Positions 18,106 through 28,555 of a stretch of DNA of 64,000 nt are shown here, piece by piece. The stretch comes from Roseiarcus sp963823165. GTDB lineage: Bacteria > Pseudomonadota > Alphaproteobacteria > Rhizobiales > Beijerinckiaceae. Positions within the stretch are counted from its first letter, which is position 1. Every line of letters starts with the position of its first letter. Below the pieces are notes generated by a model. That model searched no databases. It worked only from the letters and a program-made list of their open reading frames with translations, and was not told the DNA's origin. Position numbers and translations under genes: made by a program. Where the stretch lies: NCBI GenBank assembly GCA_963823165.1, contig CAWGKV010000003.1, forward strand, positions 124,001 through 188,000. Direction: 5' to 3'.

Positions 18106-18321
18106 CGTCAGCCTCTCGAGAAAACCGGCCCCTGCCCTCTCCCGCAATCAACGGGTCAAGCCAAGGGGGCTCGCCTCCTTCTCCTGTCTTTCGAGAAGGC
18201 GGCGCGCCTGGGACGTTATTTCGGCCCGTCTCTCGACTGGCCATGCGAGCGTCGGATGAAGCCTTCGCCTCACCCGGCGTCCTCAACCCAAACCTCCCCC
18301 GCTGTCGCGGGATGCGAGGCC
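18106..18321. other. Spacer within the nuo unit (nuoI-nuoJ)
   Basis: This 216-base gap is the largest noncoding stretch inside the nuo unit. It contains GC-rich segments related in style to the palindromic intergenic repeats seen at 37345-37507 (CCTGCCCTCTCCCGC near 18131, and CCCCCGCTGTCGCGGG near 18297), but no complete inverted pair. No gene is visible. Confidence 0.4.
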
Positions 18322-18816
18322 CTAGCGAAATGCCGCGTCCATCGCAATGTTGCGCGAGAGCTCCCGCTCCCAGCGCGCGCCGTTCTCGAGCAGCCGGTCC
18401 TTGTCGTAGAACAGCTCCTCGCGCGTCTCCGCTGCGAATTCGAAATTCGGTCCCTCGACGATCGCGTCGACCGGGCAGGCCTCCTGGCACATGCCGCAGT
18501 AGATGCATTTCGTCATGTCGATATCATAGCGCGTCGTGCGACGCGTGCCGTCGTTGCGGCGCGGGCCGGCCTCGATCGTGATCGCCTGAGCCGGGCAGAT
18601 CGCCTCGCACAACTTGCAGGCGATGCAGCGTTCTTCCCCGTTCGGGTACCGCCGCAGAGCGTGCTCCGCGCGGAAGCGCGGCGACAGCGGCGACTTCTCG
18701 TTCGGATAGTTCAGCGTCGCTTTGGGCTTGAAAATGTAGCGGACCGACAGCGCGAACGCCGCCAGGAACTCGGTCAGGAACAGCGAGCGGGCGGACTGCG
18801 CAAGCCTCAGAGCCAT
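18322..18816 (-). CDS. nuoI: NADH-quinone oxidoreductase subunit I
   Basis: A 164-residue peripheral subunit with two [4Fe-4S] clusters. The ligands are in CIACKLCEAICPAQAI and CIYCGMCQEACPVDAIVEGP, each CxxCxxCxxxCP. The N-terminus has an amphipathic LFLTEFLAAFALSVRYIF segment that docks on the membrane arm. It passes electrons from the NuoG/F module toward N2 in NuoB. The length is standard for alphaproteobacteria. Confidence 0.97.
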   Translation of the reverse strand: MALRLAQSARSLFLTEFLAAFALSVRYIFKPKATLNYPNEKSPLSPRFRAEHALRRYPNGEERCIACKLCEAICPAQAITIEAGPRRNDGTRRTTRYDIDMTKCIYCGMCQEACPVDAIVEGPNFEFAAETREELFYDKDRLLENGARWERELSRNIAMDAAFR

Positions 18817-18828
18817 GCTTTTTCTCTC

Positions 18829-20001
18829 CTAACCCGAGACATTGGCGCCGAGCCCGGTGAACTCGAGGACGGCGGCCACCACAACGACCATTACAAGCGA
18901 GATTGGCAGGAACACCTTCCAGCCGAGCCTCATCAACTGGTCGTAGCGATAGCGGGGCACGAAGGCCTTGACCATCGAGAAGCAGAACACCACCGACCAC
19001 AACTTGATGAGAAACCAGATGACGCCAGGCACCCAGGTGAACGGCGCAAAGGGCAGCGGCGACAGCCACCCCCCGAGGAACAGCACGGTTGTCATGGCCG
19101 ACATTGTCAGCACCGCGACGAGCTCGGTCAGATACTGCAGCAGGAAAAGCGACGCGGAATATTCCACATAGTAGCCGGCGACGAGCTCCAACTCGGCTTC
19201 CGTCAGGTCGAACGGCGGCCGGTTGGTTTCGGCCAGCGCGGAAACGAAGAAGATGATGAACATCGGCAGCAGCGGCAGCCAGTACCAGCCCAGGAGGCCG
19301 AAGCGCGTGTCCTGGGAACGGACGATGTCGCTGAGGTTCAGCGATCCTGCGCACATCACGACTGTCACGATGACAAAGCCGATCGAGACTTCGTAGGACA
19401 CCATTTGCGCCGCGGCGCGCAGAGCCGACAGGAGAGGATACTTGGAGTTCGACGCCCAGCCGGCCATGATGATGCCGTAGACGCCGAGCGACGATACGGC
19501 GAAGAGATAGAGGATGCCGACGTTGATGTCGCTGATGACCCATCCGTCCGACAGCGGCATGACGGCCCAGGCCGCGATCGCCAGTACGACCGAAACCATC
19601 GGCGCCACGACGAACACGCCCTTGTTCGCGCTCGCCGGAATGATCGGCTCTTTCAGGATGAACTTCAGAAAGTCGGCGAACGGCTGCAGCGTGCCCCAAG
19701 GGCCGACCACGTTCGGGCCGCGCCTGAGCTGCACTGCGCCCCAGATTTTGCGTTCGATGTAGATCAGCGCCGCCGTCGACAGGAGGAGACAGACGAGCAG
19801 CGCCAGGCTTTCGAGCACGTAGCGAACCGCCGTGCCGACGTCGGTCGCATACATCCAATGGCCGAACGCGGCAAAATAGCCCTGGCTGACCAGGAACCAC
19901 ACCACGCCCGCGACGACGATGGCCGCAGCCAGCGCGACGACGCCGACAGTGGCCAATCCGGGCGTGTATTCTGGGCGGCGGGAAGGAGAAGCGCTGCTCA
20001 T
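18829..20001 (-). CDS. nuoH: NADH-quinone oxidoreductase subunit H
   Basis: A 390-residue ND1-type membrane subunit that forms most of the quinone cavity. Recognisable stretches: YIERKIWGAVQLRRGPNVVG, WGTLQPFADFLKFILKEPII, ALAETNRPPFDLTEAELELV (acidic loop of the E-channel) and a YVEYSASLFLLQYL helix. About eight transmembrane helices are visible. It follows nuoG by four bases, so the two are surely co-transcribed. Confidence 0.96.
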   Translation of the reverse strand: MSSASPSRRPEYTPGLATVGVVALAAAIVVAGVVWFLVSQGYFAAFGHWMYATDVGTAVRYVLESLALLVCLLLSTAALIYIERKIWGAVQLRRGPNVVGPWGTLQPFADFLKFILKEPIIPASANKGVFVVAPMVSVVLAIAAWAVMPLSDGWVISDINVGILYLFAVSSLGVYGIIMAGWASNSKYPLLSALRAAAQMVSYEVSIGFVIVTVVMCAGSLNLSDIVRSQDTRFGLLGWYWLPLLPMFIIFFVSALAETNRPPFDLTEAELELVAGYYVEYSASLFLLQYLTELVAVLTMSAMTTVLFLGGWLSPLPFAPFTWVPGVIWFLIKLWSVVFCFSMVKAFVPRYRYDQLMRLGWKVFLPISLVMVVVVAAVLEFTGLGANVSG

Positions 20002-20005
20002 CTGG

Positions 20006-22069
20006 CTACTCCGCCGCCTGGCGCGCGTGGCTATCGACCAGGGCCGAGCACGCGGCCATGGTGCGCGAGGCGCGCGCGATCGGGTTGGTCAGGTAGAAAT
20101 CGCGAATCGGGTTGGCGAACGGCGCCTTGTCGGGCGCCCCGACCACCGCCGACAGGCCGGTGATCGCTGCGGCGTCCGCCGGCTCGATCTCGTCGAAGCG
20201 CACGAGATGGGGATAGGCGGCGGCCAGCGTGGCGCGCAGTTGCGCGAGCGTATCGTAAGGGAGCTTCGCCCCCAGCGGGTCTGAAAGCGCGCGCAGGATC
20301 GACCAGTCCTCGCGGGCGTCGCCCGGCGGAAACACCGCGCGATCGGCGAACTGCGGCCGGCCTTCGGTGTTGACGTAGATGCCGGTCTTTTCCGTGTAGG
20401 CCCCCCCGGGCAATATGACGTCGGCGCGGTGCGCGCCGCGGTCGCCGTGGGTGCCGATGTACACGACGAAGGCGCCGGGCTCGATGTCGATCTCGTCCGC
20501 GCCGAGATTGAACAAGACGTCGACCCCGCCGGCCTTCGCCATCGACGACGCGTCGAGACCTCCCTCGCCGGGAACCAGACCGAGATCGAGGCCGCCGACG
20601 CGCGACGCGACGTAGTGGAGCACATTGAATCCGTTCCAGCCGTCCGTCACGATGCCGGCGGCGACCGCAGCCTTGGCCACGCTCGCCAGCACCGCCACGC
20701 CGTCGGGCCGCGCGAAGGCCCCGGCGCCGACGATGAACATCGGCTTTGTCAGCCCCGCCGGCGGCTTCTTCGCCAACTGGGCGAGGCTCTCGGGCCCAGC
20801 GCCGAGGTAATTGTAATTGTAGGTCAGGTCGGCCTGCTCGCCGATTACGCTGATCTGCACCCCGCCCCTCTGCCAGCGCTTACGGATGCGGGCGTTGAGC
20901 ACCGCCGCCTCGCGGCGCGGGTTCGAGCCGATCAAGAAAATGGCGTCCGCCTGATCGACGCCGACGATGGTCGAATTGAACAGATAGGACGCGCGGCCGA
21001 ATCTCGTATGCAGCTTCGAACCCTCCTGGCGGCAGTCGATGTTCGGCGAGCCGAGCTTGCCCACGAGGCCCTTGAGGGCGAACATCTCCTCGACCGTCGC
21101 CAGATCGCCGGCAATCGCCCCGATTCTCGACGGCTGCGCCGCCTTGACCCGGGCGGCAATCGCAGCGAACGCCTCACGCCAGGTCGCGGGCTTCAGCGCG
21201 CCGCCTGAGCGCACGTAGATACGGTCGAGCCGCTGCAGCTTCAAGCCGTCGCATACGAAGCGTGTCTTGTCGGAAATCCACTCCTCGTTGATCGCGTCGT
21301 TGGTGCGCGGCAGGATGCGCACCACTTCGCGGCCACGCGAGTCAACGCGGATCGACGAGCCCAGCGCGTCGTTGACGTCGACCAACTCGGTATGGGCGAA
21401 TTCCCATGGACGGGCGTGGAACGCGGTTGGCTTCGACGTCAGGGCGCCGACCGGGCAGAGATCGATCACGTTGGCCTGCAATTCCGAGGTCATCGCGTGT
21501 TCGAGATAGGAGGTGATCTCCATGTCCTCGCCGCGCCCGGTGGCGCCGAGCTCGGGCGCGCCCGCGACCTCGGTGACGAAGCGCACGCAGCGTGTGCACT
21601 GGATGCAGCGGTTCATCGAAGTCTTGACGAGCGGGCCGAGGTATTTGTCCTCTACCGCGCGCTTGTTCTCGTGAAAGCGCGAGGAATCCGCGCCATAGGC
21701 CATCGCCTGATCCTGCAGGTCGCATTCGCCGCCCTGGTCGCAGATCGGGCAGTCGAGCGGATGGTTGATGAGCAGGAACTCCATCACTCCGCGGCGCGCT
21801 TTGCGCGCCATCGGCGAGTTGGTCGAGACGACCGGCGGCTCCCCGTTCGGGCCGGGCCGGAGGTCCTTCACCGCCATGGCGCAGGAAGCCGTCGGCTTGG
21901 GCGGCCCGCCTTTGACTTCGACCAGGCACATGCGGCAGTTGCCGGCGATCGACAGCCGCTCGTGGAAGCAGAAGCGCGGGATTTCCGCGCCGGCAGCCTC
22001 GCAGGCCTGCAGAAGCGTGTATTCGGCCGGAACTTCGATTTCCTTGCCGTCGATGATGATCTTGCTCAT
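20006..22069 (-). CDS. nuoG: NADH-quinone oxidoreductase subunit G
   Basis: A 687-residue iron-sulfur subunit. N-terminal ferredoxin-type [2Fe-2S] site: PRFCFHERLSIAGNCRMCLV with a later Cys (TASCAMAV); the His/Cys-ligated [4Fe-4S] site in HPLDCPICDQGGECDLQD; and CIQCTRCVRFVTE for a further [4Fe-4S] cluster. The C-terminal part is the molybdopterin-oxidoreductase-like fold without cofactor. The ATG at 22069 follows GGAAGG closely and begins SKIIIDGKEIEVP, the usual N-terminus; the frame upstream of it is not supported. Two unrelated genes separate nuoG from nuoF here, which is not the common arrangement. Confidence 0.96.
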   Translation of the reverse strand: MSKIIIDGKEIEVPAEYTLLQACEAAGAEIPRFCFHERLSIAGNCRMCLVEVKGGPPKPTASCAMAVKDLRPGPNGEPPVVSTNSPMARKARRGVMEFLLINHPLDCPICDQGGECDLQDQAMAYGADSSRFHENKRAVEDKYLGPLVKTSMNRCIQCTRCVRFVTEVAGAPELGATGRGEDMEITSYLEHAMTSELQANVIDLCPVGALTSKPTAFHARPWEFAHTELVDVNDALGSSIRVDSRGREVVRILPRTNDAINEEWISDKTRFVCDGLKLQRLDRIYVRSGGALKPATWREAFAAIAARVKAAQPSRIGAIAGDLATVEEMFALKGLVGKLGSPNIDCRQEGSKLHTRFGRASYLFNSTIVGVDQADAIFLIGSNPRREAAVLNARIRKRWQRGGVQISVIGEQADLTYNYNYLGAGPESLAQLAKKPPAGLTKPMFIVGAGAFARPDGVAVLASVAKAAVAAGIVTDGWNGFNVLHYVASRVGGLDLGLVPGEGGLDASSMAKAGGVDVLFNLGADEIDIEPGAFVVYIGTHGDRGAHRADVILPGGAYTEKTGIYVNTEGRPQFADRAVFPPGDAREDWSILRALSDPLGAKLPYDTLAQLRATLAAAYPHLVRFDEIEPADAAAITGLSAVVGAPDKAPFANPIRDFYLTNPIARASRTMAACSALVDSHARQAAE

Positions 22070-22169
22070 GCGCCTTCCGCCCCATGGCCGGCCCGCCAAT
22101 AGGCGAGCAGATCGCTGACGGCAATCCCGTCGACCGTTGCGCCTTTCCTGCGCGCGCCGCCGCGCCCTC

Positions 22170-22655
22170 TCATCCGCATTTCTGGCTCATCCACAGCTTG
22201 ATGTGCGGCAGGTGAGCCCAGCCGAACGCGAAATCGCTGTCGCGGTGCGTCCTCAGATGTTCGAGCCTCGCCTTGGCCTCGCCGAGGTCCGGGATATGCC
22301 CCGCCAGTATCGGCCACATGACGAAATGCGGCTCGGCAAGCTTCTCGAACCAGGCGCCCTTGCGGGCGTAGAACTGCTTGTGGACCGTCGCCCAGACGAA
22401 ACGCTCGAGCGCCTCGATGGTCTCCCACACGGACATGTTGACCAGCATGTTCGGATCGTCAAACGGCCTCAGCGCGGTCGCGTTGTTGCTCTCGTCCTTA
22501 AGCCGCCAGACGAACCCGGGGCTGCGCTCGGCGATGGCGTTGACGCGATCGAGGTTCTGCATGAAGCCGGCCATGCGCGGGTCGTCGAGCGCGTGGAGCG
22601 GCCGACCAATGTTGAGCTGGGCGATATGGGTCGCATAAGAAGCGCCGACGCTCAT
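22170..22655 (-). CDS. DUF3291 domain protein inside the nuo operon
   Basis: A 161-residue protein of the DUF3291 family, recognisable from its N-terminus YATHIAQLNIGRPLHALDDP, then PGFVWRLKDESNNATALRPF, VNMSVWETIEALERFVW and HFVMWPILAGHIPDLGEAKA. The fold is thought to be a dimeric alpha-beta barrel like heme-degrading monooxygenases; a function in complex I has not been established. Its start overlaps by four bases the stop of the coiled-coil gene, and both lie between nuoF and nuoG on the same strand, so they are co-transcribed with complex I genes. Confidence 0.82.
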   Translation of the reverse strand: MSVGASYATHIAQLNIGRPLHALDDPRMAGFMQNLDRVNAIAERSPGFVWRLKDESNNATALRPFDDPNMLVNMSVWETIEALERFVWATVHKQFYARKGAWFEKLAEPHFVMWPILAGHIPDLGEAKARLEHLRTHRDSDFAFGWAHLPHIKLWMSQKCG

Positions 22656-22891
22656 GATTGCGGTTTCTCAGCCAAGAGTTTTTCGAGTTGCGCGAAGAGT
22701 TCGTCGATCCGCGCGCCCTGTTTGGTTTGCTTGAATTGAGTCTCAGTCGACTGACCGAGCGCGTAAGTCACCGCCATTCGCAAGTCGTCCAACTGGCTCT
22801 CGACGTGCCGCACCCGCGTTTCGACCGCCTCGAGCTTGGTGTAATGCTCATCCTGCTTGGCGCGAATGTCGCGCAGTAGGACATGAATCAT
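22652..22891 (-). CDS. Small coiled-coil protein, hypothetical
   Basis: A 79-residue hydrophilic protein, mostly one helix with heptad-like spacing (HYTKLEAVETRVRHVESQLD, then GARIDELFAQLEKLLAEKPQ). No signal peptide, membrane segment or known domain. The start is translated 30 bases after the nuoF-side gap and its stop overlaps the start of the DUF3291 gene by four bases (ATGA type), so the pair is translationally coupled. The name of the family is not known to me. Confidence 0.6.
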   Translation of the reverse strand: MIHVLLRDIRAKQDEHYTKLEAVETRVRHVESQLDDLRMAVTYALGQSTETQFKQTKQGARIDELFAQLEKLLAEKPQS

Positions 22892-22921
22892 GTTACCGGC
22901 TCCTTCGCCATGAGCTCTCCC

Positions 22922-24226
<1,305 letters not shown>

Positions 24227-24229
24227 CGC

Positions 24230-24934
24230 TCAGTGCCCCGGCTTGGCGTCGTTGCGCGCGTGCATCGGCGCGGCCGCGCCTTGCCCGTCATTGGCCGGCG
24301 CCGCCGCCCCGACCTTTCCGCCGCGCCCGTTAACGCCATAGAGCGTCGTCAGCGAGGTCAGACCCCCGACCGGCTCGGAGGACACGCGGCCGATCTGCGA
24401 CCCCGCCTTGACCGGACGGCCCGCCGCCAGATCGTCGAGCAGTCGCAGGAAATTCTCCGGCGTCAGGTCTTCATAATAATCGTCGTTGATCTGCACCATC
24501 GGCGCGTTGCAGCAGGCGCCGAGACATTCGACCTCGTTCCAGGAGAACAGGCCGTCGGCGGTGACATGGCCCTGCTCGCCGACGCGCTTGCGCAACACAG
24601 CCTTGATGTCTTCCGAGCCGCGCAGCATGCAGGGCGTCGTGCCGCAGAGCTGAACGTAATAGCGGCCGACCGGTTCGAGATTGAACATGGTGTAGAAGGT
24701 TGCGACTTCGAGCACGCGAATGTTCGGCATGCCCAGCATCTCGGCGACCTTTTCGATCGCCGGTCTCGACAGCCAGTAGCCGCTCTGCTTCTGGGCGCGC
24801 CACAGGAGCGAAATCACCGCCGAGGCCTGGCGCCCGGGCGGATATTTGCTGATCTCCTTCGCCGCCCAGGCCTTGTTTTCGGGCGTGAATTCGAAGCTCT
24901 CGGGCTGTTTTTCTGCAAGTCGGCGGACGGACAT
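24230..24934 (-). CDS. nuoE: NADH-quinone oxidoreductase subunit E
   Basis: A 234-residue [2Fe-2S] subunit (24 kDa type). Ligands lie in QLCGTTPCMLRGSE and NEVECLGACCNAPMVQIND. An alphaproteobacterial-type C-terminal tail of about 60 residues follows the core, with the low-complexity GGKVGAAAPANDGQGAAAP; such tails vary between species. With NuoF and NuoG it forms the NADH dehydrogenase module. The gene lies 86 bases after the small membrane gene. Confidence 0.96.
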   Translation of the reverse strand: MSVRRLAEKQPESFEFTPENKAWAAKEISKYPPGRQASAVISLLWRAQKQSGYWLSRPAIEKVAEMLGMPNIRVLEVATFYTMFNLEPVGRYYVQLCGTTPCMLRGSEDIKAVLRKRVGEQGHVTADGLFSWNEVECLGACCNAPMVQINDDYYEDLTPENFLRLLDDLAAGRPVKAGSQIGRVSSEPVGGLTSLTTLYGVNGRGGKVGAAAPANDGQGAAAPMHARNDAKPGH

Positions 24935-25020
24935 CGCCTAGAAGTTCCTCGAACGGGAAATCGGCTTGGCGTCACCCCCGCCGAAGCGGGCCAGACGAGG
25001 GTTGGGCGCGCTGCAAAGTC

Positions 25021-25221
25021 TCATGCCGCGCCTCGGCGCGTATCGTTGATGACCAAGAACAGCGCCACCATCGCGACGCCGACCACGATCCCGACGTCCG
25101 TTTGCGGCTGGACGAGCGGCTCGCCGCCGGCGAGCCGCATGCCCCCGATGACCACGACGAAGGAAGCTGCCCCGGAGACGATCAGGCCCGCGCGGTTCCT
25201 CAGCGATTCGAGCACGGTCAC
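25021..25221 (-). CDS. Small membrane protein between nuoD and nuoE
   Basis: A 66-residue protein with two hydrophobic segments, GLIVSGAASFVVVIGGMRLA (about 12-31) and VGIVVGVAMVALFLVIN (about 43-59), and a short basic C-terminus. It begins with GTG at 25221, overlapping the TGA of nuoD by four bases (GTGA), so translation should be coupled. Rhizobial nuo operons often carry a small unassigned gene at this place; I do not know a function. It could be a complex I accessory subunit or assembly aid, which is inference from position only. The frame stays open upstream of the GTG, but that part overlaps nuoD. Confidence 0.6.
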   Translation of the reverse strand: MTVLESLRNRAGLIVSGAASFVVVIGGMRLAGGEPLVQPQTDVGIVVGVAMVALFLVINDTRRGAA

Positions 25222-26429
25222 CGGTCGACCTCCCCGAATACGATGTCGATCGAGCCGAGGATGGCGCTGACGTCGGCGAGCATGTGCTTGCGGCAGAGGA
25301 AATCCATCGCCTGCAGATGGGCGAAGCCCGGCGCACGCAGCTTCACGCGATAGGGCTTGTTCGAGCCGTCCGACACCAGATAGACGCCGAACTCGCCCTT
25401 CGGCGCTTCGACCGCCGCATAGACCTCGCCCGGCGGAACCTTGTACCCCTCGGTGTAGAGCTTGAAGTGGTGGATGAGCGCCTCCATCGACTTCTTCATT
25501 TCGCCACGCCTCGGCGGCGCGACCTTGCCGTCCTCGGTCGTCACCGGCCCGGCGCCGGCCGCCGATTGCAGCTTCTCGCAGCACTGTTTCATTATGGAGG
25601 TCGACTGGCGCATCTCCTCCATGCGTATGACGTATCGGTCGTAACAATCGCCATTCTTGCCGACGGGGATGCCGAACTCCATTTCCTCGTAGCACTCGTA
25701 GGGCTGCGCCTTGCGAAGGTCCCAGGGAGCGCCGGAGCCGCGCACCATCACGCCCGAGAAGCCCCTCGCCCAGGCGTCGGCGAGCTTGACGACGCCGATG
25801 TCGACGTTGCGCTGCTTGAAGATGCGGTTGTCGGTCAGCAGCGTCTCCATGTCGTCGCAGACTTTGAGGAACGGATCGCAGAAGGCGTAGATGTCGTCGA
25901 TCAGCTTCGGCGGCAGATCCTCATGGACGCCGCCCGGGCGGAAGTAGGCCGCGTGCATGCGCGAGCCGCTGGCGCGCTCGTAGAACACCATCAGCTTCTC
26001 GCGTTCCTCGAACCCCCAGAGAATCGGAGTCATCGCGCCGACGTCGTTCGCTTGGGTCGTGACCTGGAGCAGATGCGACAAAAGGCGGCCGATCTCGCTG
26101 TAGAGCACGCGGATGAGCTGGGCGCGGCGCGGAATTGTGATGCTGAGCAGACGTTCGACCGCGAGCGCATAGGCGTGCTCCTGATTCATCGGCGCGACAT
26201 AGTCGAGGCGGTCGAGATAGGGCACGTTCTGTAGATAGGTGCGCGCCTCCATCAACTTCTCGGTGCCGCGATGCAGCAGGCCAATATGGGGGTCGACGCG
26301 CTCGACCACTTCCCCATCGAGCTCGAGCACGAGCCGCAAAACGCCGTGCGCCGCCGGATGCTGGGGCCCGAAATTGATCGAGAAGTTGCGGAGGCTCTGT
26401 TCGGTGTTGCGGAGGTTCTGTTCGGTCAT
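25218..26429 (-). CDS. nuoD: NADH-quinone oxidoreductase subunit D
   Basis: A 403-residue 49-kDa-type subunit that forms the quinone site with NuoB. Blocks: FSINFGPQHPAAHGVLRLVL (quinone-site His), HIGLLHRGTEKLMEARTYLQ, YVAPMNQEHAYALAVERLL, RGSGAPWDLRKAQPYECYEE, and the C-terminal DIVFGEVDR that ends almost every NuoD. The ATG at 26429 overlaps the TGA of nuoC by four bases; the much longer frame upstream is nuoC DNA in another frame. Confidence 0.97.
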   Translation of the reverse strand: MTEQNLRNTEQSLRNFSINFGPQHPAAHGVLRLVLELDGEVVERVDPHIGLLHRGTEKLMEARTYLQNVPYLDRLDYVAPMNQEHAYALAVERLLSITIPRRAQLIRVLYSEIGRLLSHLLQVTTQANDVGAMTPILWGFEEREKLMVFYERASGSRMHAAYFRPGGVHEDLPPKLIDDIYAFCDPFLKVCDDMETLLTDNRIFKQRNVDIGVVKLADAWARGFSGVMVRGSGAPWDLRKAQPYECYEEMEFGIPVGKNGDCYDRYVIRMEEMRQSTSIMKQCCEKLQSAAGAGPVTTEDGKVAPPRRGEMKKSMEALIHHFKLYTEGYKVPPGEVYAAVEAPKGEFGVYLVSDGSNKPYRVKLRAPGFAHLQAMDFLCRKHMLADVSAILGSIDIVFGEVDR

Positions 26430-27034
26430 GAGCCGGTTCCTCCGGCAGCCTTCTCGTCCCCCGGCAGCGGCGGGCCTTCCCAAGGGCTGAGGAAATCGAA
26501 CTGACGGAATTCCTGCTTGAGGCTCACCGGCTCGTAGCGCACCCGCTTTTCCTGGTCGTCGTAACGGAGTTCGACGAAACCGGTCATCGGAAAGTCCTTG
26601 CGCAACGGATGGCCGTCGAAACCGTAGTCGGTCAGGATGCGCCGCAAGTCCGGGTGGCCCTCGAACAGGACGCCGAACAAGTCGTAGGTCTCGCGCTCGT
26701 ACCAGTCGGCGCCCGGCCAGACGGCGGTCGCGCTGGCGATCGGCGTCTCCTCGTCCGTCATGACCTTCACGCGAATGCGACGGTTCAGCTTCGGCGACAA
26801 CAGGTGATAGACGACGTCGAACCGCCTCTCGCGTTGCGGATAATCGGCCCCGCAAATATCGATGATCGAAATGAACTGCCCCGCCGGGTCGTCGCGCAGG
26901 AATTTAAGCACCTCGACGATCCTCGCTGGATCGACGGTCAGCGTCAGCTCGCCGAAGGCAAGAGTCGAGCCCAGCACCGCGCCGGGCATCGCGGCGGCGA
27001 CTTTCTCGCCGATCGTCTGCAGCAGGTCGTCCAT
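26426..27034 (-). CDS. nuoC: NADH-quinone oxidoreductase subunit C
   Basis: A 202-residue 30-kDa-type subunit. The signature ERETYDLFGVLFEGHPDLRR and the C-terminal tail SPWEGPPLPGDEK are diagnostic, as is IIDICGADYPQRERRFDVVY. It contacts NuoD and stabilises the hydrophilic arm. It is a separate gene, not fused with nuoD as in E. coli. The stop overlaps the nuoD start. Confidence 0.96.
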   Translation of the reverse strand: MDDLLQTIGEKVAAAMPGAVLGSTLAFGELTLTVDPARIVEVLKFLRDDPAGQFISIIDICGADYPQRERRFDVVYHLLSPKLNRRIRVKVMTDEETPIASATAVWPGADWYERETYDLFGVLFEGHPDLRRILTDYGFDGHPLRKDFPMTGFVELRYDDQEKRVRYEPVSLKQEFRQFDFLSPWEGPPLPGDEKAAGGTGS

Positions 27035-27065
27035 CCAGTGTGTCTTTCTTGCGAGCGGGGCGTCT

Positions 27066-27641
27066 TCAGCGTTCGATCGTCCCCGTGCGGCGGATCTTCT
27101 TCTGCAACATCAGGACGCCGTAAAGCAGCGCTTCGGCGGTCGGCGGGCAGCCCGGGACGTAGATGTCGACCGGCACGATCCGGTCGCAACCGCGCACCAC
27201 GGAATAGGAGTAGTGGTAGTAGCCGCCGCCGTTGGCGCAGGAGCCCATCGAGATGACGTAGCGGGGCTCCGTCATCTGGTCGTAGACCTTGCGCAGCGCC
27301 GGCGCCATCTTGTTGCACAGCGTGCCGGCGACGATCATCACGTCCGACTGGCGCGGGCTGCCCCGGGGGGCGAAACCAAACCGCTCGACGTCATAGCGCG
27401 GCATGGAGAGCTGCATCATTTCGACCGCGCAGCAGGCGAGGCCGAAGGTCATCCACATCAACGAGCCGGTGCGCGCCCATTGTATAAGATCGTCGGTCGT
27501 GGTGACGAGAAAGCCCTTATCGGCGAGTTCGTCGTTGACCGAGCCGAAAAAGCGGTCATCGGCGCCCAGCGGCTTGCCTGTCCTCGGGTCGATGAGGCCT
27601 TTCGGCGCGGGCGCAACGATCGGACTGGCGGTCAATCCCAT
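27066..27641 (-). CDS. nuoB: NADH-quinone oxidoreductase subunit B
   Basis: A 191-residue PSST-type subunit that carries the terminal cluster N2. Ligands: the tandem cysteines in GLACCAVEMM, Cys in ISMGSCANGGGYYHYSYS, and VPGCPPTAEALLYG. The ATG at 27641 lies inside the end of nuoA and the two genes overlap by ten bases; the frame upstream belongs to nuoA DNA and is not part of the protein. Confidence 0.97.
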   Translation of the reverse strand: MGLTASPIVAPAPKGLIDPRTGKPLGADDRFFGSVNDELADKGFLVTTTDDLIQWARTGSLMWMTFGLACCAVEMMQLSMPRYDVERFGFAPRGSPRQSDVMIVAGTLCNKMAPALRKVYDQMTEPRYVISMGSCANGGGYYHYSYSVVRGCDRIVPVDIYVPGCPPTAEALLYGVLMLQKKIRRTGTIER

Positions 27642-27997
27642 TCCAGCGCTCCCTTGTTCCATTCGTACACAAATCCGACTGTCAGCACGCCGAGGAAGAT
27701 CATCATCGACCAGAACCCGAGCGCGCCGATGTCGTGAAAGACGATCGCCCAGGGAAACAGAAACGCGACCTCGAGATCGAAGATGATGAACAGAAGCGAC
27801 ACCAGGTAGAATCGGGCGTCGAAGCGCATGCGCGCGTCGTCGAACGGGTCGAACCCACATTCGTACGGCGACAGTTTCGCGGCGTCCGGCGCCTTGAAGG
27901 CGACGAGGAACGGAGCGACCAGCAGGGCGCCTGTAATGAGCGTCGCCAGAATGATGAATACAACCAACGGAAGATAGTCGGAGATAAGGCTCGGCAT
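27632..27997 (-). CDS. nuoA: NADH-quinone oxidoreductase subunit A
   Basis: A 121-residue ND3-type membrane subunit with three helices. The loop PYECGFDPFDDARMRFDARF and the RFYLVSLLFIIFDLEVAFLF helix are diagnostic (with the conserved acidic residues of the E-channel). The ATG at 27997 begins MPSLISDYLPLVVF as in other rhizobial NuoA. It is the first gene of the nuo unit, so the promoter should lie in the next 480 bases to the right. Confidence 0.96.
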   Translation of the reverse strand: MPSLISDYLPLVVFIILATLITGALLVAPFLVAFKAPDAAKLSPYECGFDPFDDARMRFDARFYLVSLLFIIFDLEVAFLFPWAIVFHDIGALGFWSMMIFLGVLTVGFVYEWNKGALEWD

Positions 27998-28478
27998 AGG
28001 CCTAGCTCGTGAGGTTTTTCTTCGGGCGCGACAGGTCGGGGCGTCGTTGCGACGCACATGCCCCTCGCCTGGAGGTTAAGGCGTATCGCAGCGCAGCGCA
28101 GCATGCAAGGCGAAAGCCATATTGGCGGCTCGCCCGTCACCTTGGCGCTGGTCCAGTTTCCATGGCGCGCCTCTTATATGGCGAGCGCGGACGGGATTTC
28201 AAAGCCGCCGTCTGGGGTGACTCCAACGCGGTAACGATACTCCACAGGCGGTCAGCCTCCATACAACTTGCTTGGGAGCGCCATGATAGTACGGTACGGC
28301 CGGCCCTCTTTCATGAGCTGCATCCTGCCTAAGTTTCCGTTCATTGAAATGTCGATGGGTAGGGGAAACGGTCCCCATGGCCGGGAACACCTTCACGGCC
28401 GCAGCAACGGACGATCCGGCGGGGATTTATCGTCCGGCTTGGAATGGCCAGCCCTGCCGACGGCCAGCCCTTGAAAGA
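27998..28478. other. Region upstream of the nuo operon
   Basis: No gene is supported in these 480 bases. They lie between nuoA and tRNA-Asp, both on the minus strand, and must carry the nuo promoter. Locally AT-richer patches occur near 28205-28345, but I cannot name a sigma-factor site with confidence. Confidence 0.4.
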
Positions 28479-28555
<77 letters not shown>

